Positions 24,572-30,311 of a stretch of 30,311 nt of DNA are shown here, in pieces. Numbering within the stretch: the stretch's first letter is position 1; each line of letters begins with the position of its first letter. The DNA comes from JAZDLC01 sp043802345. Lineage in GTDB: Bacteria; Planctomycetota; B15-G4; JADJEK01. The stretch lies in the NCBI GenBank assembly GCA_043802345.1, contig JAZDLC010000088.1, positions 1 to 30,311 of the forward strand, read 5' to 3'. The notes under the pieces are model-generated. The model worked only from the letters and a program-made list of their open reading frames with translations, was not told where the DNA came from and searched no databases. A program made the translations under genes and the position numbers.

Positions 24572-25773
24572 ACGCCGAATCCCCGGCGACAGCGGCCGTT
24601 CCGCCGCTCGCGGGCCGGATCGGCCTGACGGCGAAAGTGGGCCTCTGGCTCCTGGCCTTGCTGCTGTTCCTCGCGATCTTCGCGCCGCTGATCGCCTCCA
24701 GCCGGCCGTATTTCCTGTGGGTTCCGGAGCAGGCGGGCGGGACGGGATTCGGCGCGCTGCCTTCGGGCTGGTCGTTCCCACTGTTCACGAGCCTGTTCGA
24801 CCGGCACCAGTATCAGTCGGGAGTGGACCTGTTCTTCAACGGCTTGCTGGTCCTTCTGCCGGTCTTTCTCGGTCTCCTCCTCGTGAGGAAGATCCGCAAG
24901 GTCTGGCGCTGGCTGCTTCCGGCCTGGGCCGTCCTCTCGGCCCTCCTCGCCGCCTCCCTCCTGCACGGCGAGCCGGACCGGGACTACTCTTCGAGGATCG
25001 AGCGGCTCATTGTGCAGGGACACGCGCCGCTGGCGCTGTTTCCGCCGGTGCCGCACTCCTTCGACGAGACCGACGTGCTGTCCACGGTCGAGGCGCCGTC
25101 GTCCGAGCATCTGGTGGGGACGGACCCGGCCGGCCGGGACGTGTTCGCACGCCTTCTGTTCGGCAGCCGCATGTCGCTGACGATCGGTCTGGTGGCCGTT
25201 TCGATCTACGTCCTGATCGGCGTGGTGCTGGGCGCCCTGGCCGGCTACTTCAGGGGCTGGGTCGACGCGCTGATCCTGCGCGCCATCGAGGTGGTCTCCT
25301 GCTTCCCCAGCTTCCTCCTGGTGATGACCCTGATCGCCCTGGTGCGGGAACGCTCCATCTTCCACATCATGGTGGTGATCGGCCTGTGCGAATGGCCCAC
25401 CGTGGCCCGGCTGGTCCGGGCCGAGTTCCTGCGCCAGTCGGAGCTGGACTACTCGCTCGCCGCCCGGGCGCTCGGTCTTTCAAGGCGCCGGATCATCTTC
25501 CGCCACATCCTGCCGAACACCCTGGCTCCGGTGATGGTGACGGCGGCCTTCGGCGTTGCCGGGGCGATTCTCCTGGAGTCGGGGCTCTCGTTCCTGAATC
25601 TCGGAGACGCGAGTGTCTCCTCCTGGGGGCAGGTGCTGCGGGCCGGCCGGGACACCGGAGAACTGCATCTGATTCTGGCCCCGGGGCTTCTCATTCTGGT
25701 CTCCGTGACCATGATGAACCTGGTGGCCGAGGGCCTGAGAGATGCGCTCGATCCGAAGCTGAGGAGAACCTGA
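24568..25773 (+). CDS. Peptide ABC transporter permease C with YejE-like insertion
   Basis: This OppC/DppC-type permease has 401 residues instead of about 300. The core is normal from G184-T-D-P-A-G-R190 (GTDPAGRDVFARLLFGSR), with the EAA loop SLAARALGLSRRRIIFRHILPNT and a C terminus DALDPKLRRT. Between the first helix (about 25-43) and that core is an insertion of about 140 residues. Its opening SSRPYFLW...WSFPLFTSLFD resembles the insertion of E. coli YejE. It also contains two extra hydrophobic segments (about 90-106 and 117-133). The start ATG at 24568 overlaps the stop of permease B, and its own stop overlaps the ATPase D start by one base (TGATG). Confidence 0.92.
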   Translation: MNAESPATAAVPPLAGRIGLTAKVGLWLLALLLFLAIFAPLIASSRPYFLWVPEQAGGTGFGALPSGWSFPLFTSLFDRHQYQSGVDLFFNGLLVLLPVFLGLLLVRKIRKVWRWLLPAWAVLSALLAASLLHGEPDRDYSSRIERLIVQGHAPLALFPPVPHSFDETDVLSTVEAPSSEHLVGTDPAGRDVFARLLFGSRMSLTIGLVAVSIYVLIGVVLGALAGYFRGWVDALILRAIEVVSCFPSFLLVMTLIALVRERSIFHIMVVIGLCEWPTVARLVRAEFLRQSELDYSLAARALGLSRRRIIFRHILPNTLAPVMVTAAFGVAGAILLESGLSFLNLGDASVSSWGQVLRAGRDTGELHLILAPGLLILVSVTMMNLVAEGLRDALDPKLRRT

Positions 25774-26774
25774 TGACCGGGAGCGCGGACAGTCTGCTGC
25801 GGGTCAAGGACCTGACCGTGCTGCTGGAGACCAGGAGCGGCCAGGTGCCGGTGGTGCGGGATGTCTCGTTCCGGATCGGGCGGGGCAGGACGTACGCGCT
25901 GGTGGGAGAATCGGGTTGCGGCAAGTCGGTCACCGCGCTTTCCCTGCTGCGCCTGCTCGACCCTCCGCTGGCGGCGAGCGCCGGCGCGATCGAACTGGAG
26001 GGGCTGAATCTGCTCGACCTGCCGCCCGCCAGAATGCGCGCGATCCGCGGCCGGAAGATCGCCATGATCTTCCAGGAGCCGATGACCGCCCTGAATCCGG
26101 TGCTGACGGTGGGCGAGCAGGTTGCTGAAGTCTTGCGGCTGCACCTCGGAATGAGCCGGCGACAGGCAAGGAACAGGAGCGTCGAACTGTTCCGGGAGGT
26201 GGGCATTCCCGACCCCGAACAGCGGGTTCGCGAGTATCCGCATCGCCTGTCGGGCGGCATGCGGCAGCGGGTGATGATCGCCATGGCGCTGGCGTGCGAT
26301 CCCTTGCTGCTGATTGCGGACGAGGCGACCACCGCGCTCGATGTGACGGTGCAGGCCCAGATCCTCGACCTGCTGGCAAGGGCGCAGGAGGAGCGAGGCA
26401 TGTCGATTCTGCTGATCACCCACGACCTGGGCGTGGTGGCGGAGCTGGCCCACGATGTCGGGGTGATGTACGCCGGGCGGATCGTGGAGGAGGCCCATGT
26501 GGAAGCCCTGTTCGAGGCGCCCTCGCATCCGTACACCCGCGGCCTGTTCGACTCCCTGCCGGAGATGCGTGGACCCTCGGGAAGGCTCCGGGCCATTCCG
26601 GGGGTGGTCCCCGAGCCGGGCGAACGGGACGGAGGGTGCAGTTTTCGCCCGCGTTGCGAGGAGGCGACGGAGGCGTGCGCGGTCCGTCCACCCCCGCGTG
26701 TCACCCGGCCCGACGCCGGATATTGCACCTGCTTCCAGCGGGAAGGGGCCCGGGTGCCGGGAGGGCAGCCATGA
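25773..26774 (+). CDS. oppD: Oligopeptide ABC transporter ATPase (OppD/DppD-type)
   Basis: The 333-residue ATPase has Walker A GESGCGKS (45-52), Q-loop Q101 in FQEPMTALNP, signature LSGGM (159-163), Walker B LLLIADEAT (178-186) with D-loop, and H-loop H217 in LLITHDLG. The C-terminal oligopeptide-transporter extension starts at the HPYTRGLF phrase and ends in a Cys-rich part (GCSFRPRC, EACAV, YCTC) like the Fe-S-binding tail described for DppD-type subunits. It would power the two permeases upstream, on the cytoplasmic face. Its start overlaps the stop of permease C by one base and its stop overlaps the start of the next ATPase by 4 bp. Confidence 0.95.
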   Translation: MTGSADSLLRVKDLTVLLETRSGQVPVVRDVSFRIGRGRTYALVGESGCGKSVTALSLLRLLDPPLAASAGAIELEGLNLLDLPPARMRAIRGRKIAMIFQEPMTALNPVLTVGEQVAEVLRLHLGMSRRQARNRSVELFREVGIPDPEQRVREYPHRLSGGMRQRVMIAMALACDPLLLIADEATTALDVTVQAQILDLLARAQEERGMSILLITHDLGVVAELAHDVGVMYAGRIVEEAHVEALFEAPSHPYTRGLFDSLPEMRGPSGRLRAIPGVVPEPGERDGGCSFRPRCEEATEACAVRPPPRVTRPDAGYCTCFQREGARVPGGQP

Positions 26775-27778
26775 GCCTGGCGGAAGCGAGGCCGTTGCTG
26801 ACCGTCCGCGGACTTTCCAAGAGCTTCGCGGTCCGTTCCGGCTTCTTTGGGAAGGAGAGTGGCCGGCTGCTGGCGGTGGACGCGGTGGACATCGATCTTG
26901 CCGAGGGGGAGACCCTGGGCTGCGTGGGCGAGTCCGGCTGCGGCAAGACGACGTTAGGCAGGGTCATTTTGCGCCTGCTGGAGCCGGACAGCGGGTCGGT
27001 CTGGTTCGGCGTGGAATCCCAGAAGGACGTTCTGGCGGCTCGCGGGGCCGAACTCCGGAGCCTCCGGCGGCAAATGCAGATCATCTTCCAGGATCCATAT
27101 TCCTCCCTGAACCCGCGCCTCAAGGTCGGTTCGCAGGTGGGGGAGGCGCTCGTCTTCCACCGGATCTGCGGGCGTGACGAGGTCCGCCGGCGCGTGGGAG
27201 AGTTGCTCGAGCGGGTGGGGCTGGACGCCACCGCGGCGGCGCGGTTTCCGCATCAATTCTCCGGAGGGCAGCGGCAGCGGATCGGCATCGCCCGGGCCCT
27301 GGCCCTGAATCCGCGCTTTGTCGTCTGCGACGAGGCGGTCTCGGCGCTGGACGTGTCGATCCAGGCCCAGATCATCAACCTGCTGAAGGATCTTCAGCAG
27401 GAACTGGGTCTCTCGTATCTGTTCATCGCGCACGATCTGGCAGTGGTGAGACACATCAGCAACCGGGTCATGGTCATGTACCTGGGCCAGGTGGTGGAGT
27501 CGAGCCGGACCGATGAACTGTTCGAGCGGCCCCGGCATCCGTACACGCGCTCCCTGCTGGCGGCCGTTCCGGTCAGGAACCCGGGAAAGAGGGGCGCGCG
27601 CCTGCTGCTCTCCGGCGATCTCCCCTCACCCATGAATCCCCCGGGCGGGTGCCGCTTTCACACCCGTTGCAAGGAGGTGATGGAAATCTGCAGGGTGGCC
27701 GTGCCTCCGATCCACCCGACGGGCACTGGAGGGTGGTACCGCTGCCACATCAACGATGCGGATCCAGAACGTCCCTGA
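26771..27778 (+). CDS. oppF: Oligopeptide ABC transporter ATPase (OppF/DppF-type)
   Basis: This 335-residue partner ATPase shows Walker A GESGCGKT (53-60), Q107 in FQDPYSSLNPR, signature FSGGQ (163-167), Walker B FVVCDE (183-188) and H221 in FIAHDLAVV. The FQDPYSSLNPR phrase and the RHPYTRSLL tail mark it as the F-type subunit. The C-terminal CRFHTRC...CRVAVPP part repeats the Cys pattern of the D subunit. It closes the first transporter operon. Its 3' end overlaps by 29 bp the 3' end of the permease gene on the other strand, so there is no space for a conventional terminator between them. Confidence 0.95.
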   Translation: MSLAEARPLLTVRGLSKSFAVRSGFFGKESGRLLAVDAVDIDLAEGETLGCVGESGCGKTTLGRVILRLLEPDSGSVWFGVESQKDVLAARGAELRSLRRQMQIIFQDPYSSLNPRLKVGSQVGEALVFHRICGRDEVRRRVGELLERVGLDATAAARFPHQFSGGQRQRIGIARALALNPRFVVCDEAVSALDVSIQAQIINLLKDLQQELGLSYLFIAHDLAVVRHISNRVMVMYLGQVVESSRTDELFERPRHPYTRSLLAAVPVRNPGKRGARLLLSGDLPSPMNPPGGCRFHTRCKEVMEICRVAVPPIHPTGTGGWYRCHINDADPERP

Positions 27779-28601
27779 GGCCATCTCCCACCAGGCTGAA
27801 GGAGAGGAGCAGCAGGGCCAGCGCGCCGCCGGGGAAGAGGACCATCCACCAGGAAAGGTGAATCGGGCTGAGCGCATCCACTCCCTCCGCGGCCAGGAGC
27901 CCCAGGGAAACCCCCGGAGGCTCGACACCGAGGCCTAGGAAGGAGAGAAACGCCTCGTACAAGAGGATGGACGGAATCGTCATCGTGAGCGTGACGATGA
28001 TGATGCCGAAGGTGTTGGGTAACAGGTGCCGGAACAGGATCCGAGCCCGCGAGAGGCCGAGAGCCCGGGCCGCCTCGGCGAACGGCTGACCCCGCAGGCG
28101 GATGATCTCGTTGCGCACCATCCGGGCCATGGTCAGCCAGGTGGTGGCGCCGACCACACAGTAGAGGACCGTCTCCCGGGTGATTCCGTGGCTACGCAGC
28201 ACCGGCTCATGGTCCCTCAGGACAGCCAGCAGGAAGATCACCAGGCAGATGAACGGAATCCCGTAGAGCAGGTCGACCATGCGCATGAGCAGGTTGTCGA
28301 TCTTGGGGCCGGAGAAGCCGGCCAGTGCGCCGACCAGGACCCCGATCACCAGCGACACGAACCCGCCCAGCAGGCCGATGAAGAGCGAGGAGCGGATGCC
28401 GAACAGCGTCCTGGAGAGGAGGTCGCGCCCGAGCGTATCGGTGCCGAACCAGCGGCCGGCCCCCGGTTCGAGGAGTTGATCCGCCAGCCGGGCGGCTCCC
28501 GGGTCGGCGAGCGGCAGCCAGGGGGTGAGAACAGCCACCGCCGCCAGCCCGAGGAGCAGGGGCGCGCCGAGTCTCAAGGAGGCATGCCGCAACGGCTTCA
28601 T
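27750..28601 (-). CDS. Second peptide ABC transporter, permease C
   Basis: This 283-residue OppC/DppC-type permease is of ordinary length. It has an N-terminal helix, the FGTDTLGRDLLSRTLFGIRS entry motif, the EAA loop EAARALGLSRARILFRHLLPN, and a C-terminal helix ending GDGLRDVLDPHR. It lacks the large insertion of the permease C in the first transporter, so the two transporters are not recent duplicates. The ATG at 28599-28601 overlaps the stop of permease B by 4 bp. The final 29 bp overlap the oppF 3' end on the opposite strand. No ATPase gene follows. Confidence 0.93.
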   Translation of the reverse strand: MKPLRHASLRLGAPLLLGLAAVAVLTPWLPLADPGAARLADQLLEPGAGRWFGTDTLGRDLLSRTLFGIRSSLFIGLLGGFVSLVIGVLVGALAGFSGPKIDNLLMRMVDLLYGIPFICLVIFLLAVLRDHEPVLRSHGITRETVLYCVVGATTWLTMARMVRNEIIRLRGQPFAEAARALGLSRARILFRHLLPNTFGIIIVTLTMTIPSILLYEAFLSFLGLGVEPPGVSLGLLAAEGVDALSPIHLSWWMVLFPGGALALLLLSFSLVGDGLRDVLDPHR

Positions 28602-29539
28602 TCCGCCTGCACTCGTGGGTCGAGCAGATGGAGCGAGATCTCCACCAGCGCGTTCAGGGAAGCGACCAGGGCGAAGTAGAGCAGGAGCACTCCCGTTGCC
28701 AGGGTGTAGTCGCGGTTCATCACGCTCGAGACGAAGAAGGAGCCCATGCCGGGGATGGCGAAGATCTTCTCCACCACGAGCGAGCCGGTCAGGATCGCGG
28801 CGCTCGCGGGGCCGAGATAGGTCACGATCGGCACCAGCCCCGCTCTCAGCGCATGCCTGCCGAGGACAGCCCGGGGGCTCAGCCCCTTGGCTCTGGCGGT
28901 CCGCACGAACGGGCTCGCCAGGGACTCCAGCACGCTCGCGCGGGTCAAGCGCGCGATGCCTGCGGCGACAGGAGCCGAGAGCGCCAGGGCCGGCAGCACC
29001 AGGTGGGAAAGCGACGAGAAGCCCGCCACCGGGAAGAGCGGCAGCAGGAAGCAGAACAGCAGTACCAGCAGAGTGGCCAGCACGAAGTTCGGGATCGCCA
29101 GCCCGAGGGCGAAGGTCATGGAAAGCAGCAGGTCGGTCGCCCGGCCGTGCTTCGCGGCGGCCAGCACGCCGGCCGGAATCCCCAGCAGGATCGCCAGCAG
29201 CAGCGCCAGTCCGCCCAGCGCCGCGGAGCGGGGGAACGTCTCGGCGATGATCTGGTTGACCGAGACATCCTGATACGAGAAGGACGGCCGGAAGTCGAAC
29301 CGCAGGAAGACGTCGCTCAGATAGCTGGTGTACTGGCGGTAGAGTGGCTGATCGAGCTGGAACTTCTTCTCGATGCTCTCCTGGATCGCGGGCGGCAGGT
29401 TCCTTTCCGAGTCGAACGGACCGCCGGGCGCCAGCCGCATCAGGAAGAACGAGCCGGTGAAGACGAGCAGCAGCAGCAGGGCGATCCACAACAGCTTCCG
29501 GCAGACGAGAAGTGGCAGCGAGTTCATCGTTCGGGTCAC
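28598..29539 (-). CDS. Second peptide ABC transporter, permease B
   Basis: This 313-residue OppB/DppB-type permease has the normal size and plan: one N-terminal helix (LLWIALLLLLVFTGSFFLMR), a short periplasmic region with KKFQLDQPLYRQYTSYLSD, five further helices, the EAA loop PFVRTARAKGLSPRAVLGRHA, and the ending FAIPGMGSFFVSSVMNRDY. It has no HEAT-like insertion. The start is a GTG at 29537-29539 overlapping the stop of the binding-protein gene (GTGA); an ATG four codons later (29525-29527) is an alternative. It is translationally coupled with its neighbours. Confidence 0.93.
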   Translation of the reverse strand: MTRTMNSLPLLVCRKLLWIALLLLLVFTGSFFLMRLAPGGPFDSERNLPPAIQESIEKKFQLDQPLYRQYTSYLSDVFLRFDFRPSFSYQDVSVNQIIAETFPRSAALGGLALLLAILLGIPAGVLAAAKHGRATDLLLSMTFALGLAIPNFVLATLLVLLFCFLLPLFPVAGFSSLSHLVLPALALSAPVAAGIARLTRASVLESLASPFVRTARAKGLSPRAVLGRHALRAGLVPIVTYLGPASAAILTGSLVVEKIFAIPGMGSFFVSSVMNRDYTLATGVLLLYFALVASLNALVEISLHLLDPRVQAE

Positions 29540-30311
29540 CGTTCCCTGAGCCGAAGACGATCCAGCGGATGCAGGTCGAGCAGGTTCACGCTGAAGCCCT
29601 CGACCCGCTGGGACAGGAGATTCACCTGGCTCCGGTAGCAGAGCGGGGCGATCGGTCCAAGCTCGAGGAGCAACTGCTCCGCCTCACGCAACACTCCCAT
29701 GCGGACCTCTGCGCTGGCTGCCCGGGAGGCGCGCGCCAGCAGGCGATCGTACTCGGGGCTTTTCCATCCGGTCCGGTTCCCGCCCGAATCGCTGCGGAAC
29801 AGATCCAGGAAGGTGGACGGGTCGACGTAGTCGCCGATCCACATCCCGAGCGCAATCTGATACCTCAATCCGCTCATGGAGTCGATGTAGACCTTGAACT
29901 CCTGGGGCGCCGGCCGGATCCGGATCCCGAGTCGCTCTTTCAGGGTGGCGGCGATCGCCTCGGCCACGGCGCGGGACAGCTCCTGGGCGGCATGCAGCAG
30001 CTCCAGTTCAGGAAATCCGCCGCCGCCGGGATACCCCGCCTCGGCGAGCAACTGCCTTGCCCGCTCCAGCCCGCCAGGGGCTGCCTCGGAGGGGGCATAT
30101 CCCGGAAGCGAGGGAGGCACCAGCGAGCGGGCCGGCTCCTCGCCACCCCGGTAGATATGCCGGCAGAGCGCCTCCCGGTCCAGGGCCAGGTCGAGGGCGC
30201 GGCGGATCCTGACATCATCGAGCGGCTTGTGGGTGACATTGAACCGCAGGAAGTTGGTGGCCAGCACCGTGTTGATCTTCACGTCCGGCCGCCCTCTGAG
30301 ACGGGGAATCG
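29536..30311 (-). CDS. Second peptide ABC transporter, substrate-binding protein (partial, N terminus off window)
   Basis: Only the C-terminal ~257 residues are inside the window; the frame is open to the right edge. The text VKINTVLATNFLRFNVTHKP, followed by DDVRIRRALDLALDREALCRHIY, is the family-5 (OppA/DppA) binding-protein signature in the middle of such proteins. RARQLLAEAGYPGG and LGMWIGDYVDPSTFLDLF complete the second lobe. A GTG at 30280-30282 could be mistaken for a start, but the family pattern clearly begins upstream of it. The gene is the first visible member of a three-gene minus-strand transporter unit. Confidence 0.92.
   Translation of the reverse strand, partial: IPRLRGRPDVKINTVLATNFLRFNVTHKPLDDVRIRRALDLALDREALCRHIYRGGEEPARSLVPPSLPGYAPSEAAPGGLERARQLLAEAGYPGGGGFPELELLHAAQELSRAVAEAIAATLKERLGIRIRPAPQEFKVYIDSMSGLRYQIALGMWIGDYVDPSTFLDLFRSDSGGNRTGWKSPEYDRLLARASRAASAEVRMGVLREAEQLLLELGPIAPLCYRSQVNLLSQRVEGFSVNLLDLHPLDRLRLRER

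Noticed and set aside
1..30311. tRNA, rRNA, CRISPR array, insertion sequence or prophage
   Set aside because: No cloverleaf-like block, spaced direct repeats, transposase or phage protein was recognised in any gap or frame; the gaps are short except 1061-1497.

Overview
The window is high-GC bacterial chromosome, densely packed with genes: 23 protein genes, one cut by the right edge. I see no rRNA, tRNA, CRISPR array, insertion sequence or phage gene. Several features point to a Gram-negative with a secreted-protein style common in Planctomycetota and related environmental phyla. These are HEAT-repeat proteins with a signal peptide or membrane anchor, a very large Gly-rich secreted protein with Ig-like segments and a dockerin-like Ca-binding loop, and a YfhO/GT39-rich membrane complement. 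The phylum call is an inference from protein style only (moderate to low confidence).

Layout. (1) 1-4.7 kb: a membrane-anchored HEAT-like protein (-), ending in a perfect 19-bp hairpin, is divergent from a 1062-residue secreted Gly-rich protein (+). A 437-bp intergenic stretch separates them and holds a 19-bp palindrome and a candidate promoter. (2) 4.7-8 kb (+): an amidohydrolase/deaminase, a DHH-DHHA1 phosphoesterase (NrnA-like) and a calcineurin-like metallophosphoesterase form a tight run of nucleotide or phosphoester hydrolases. (3) 8-12.4 kb: a GT39-like membrane glycosyltransferase (-), cutA (+) and a YfhO-family membrane protein (+). (4) 12.5-16 kb: comM/yifB (-) is divergent from a two-gene unit of an AhpD-like protein of the arsenosugar-associated type, overlapping a radical SAM/SPASM enzyme with an N-terminal PqqD-like segment. 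(5) 16-19.6 kb (-): comEC followed by a secreted HEAT-repeat protein. (6) 19.8-27.8 kb (+): one long co-directional unit, coaD - ridA - M16-like pseudo-peptidase - peptide-binding protein - permease B - permease C - ATPase D - ATPase F, with genes overlapping or within 10 nt. (7) 27.7-30.3 kb (-): a second peptide transporter (binding protein, permease B, permease C) converges on the first, and the two 3' ends overlap by 29 bp.

How the genes may work together. The first peptide transporter is complete: binding protein, two permeases and two ATPases. The second shows no ATPase inside the window and may borrow OppD/OppF from the first or have its own outside. The first transporter's permeases are unusual. 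Permease B carries an insertion of about 140 residues with a HEAT-like segment, and permease C carries a YejE-like insertion with two extra membrane segments. A small M16-like protein lacking the zinc motif is translationally coupled to the binding protein. ComEC and ComM lie within about 5 kb of each other and suggest natural transformation. The most system-like novelty is the AhpD-like/radical SAM pair: the peroxidase-like protein is of the type normally next to ArsS, but the radical SAM partner is instead a PqqD-fused SPASM enzyme with a terminal Cys-x-Cys tail.
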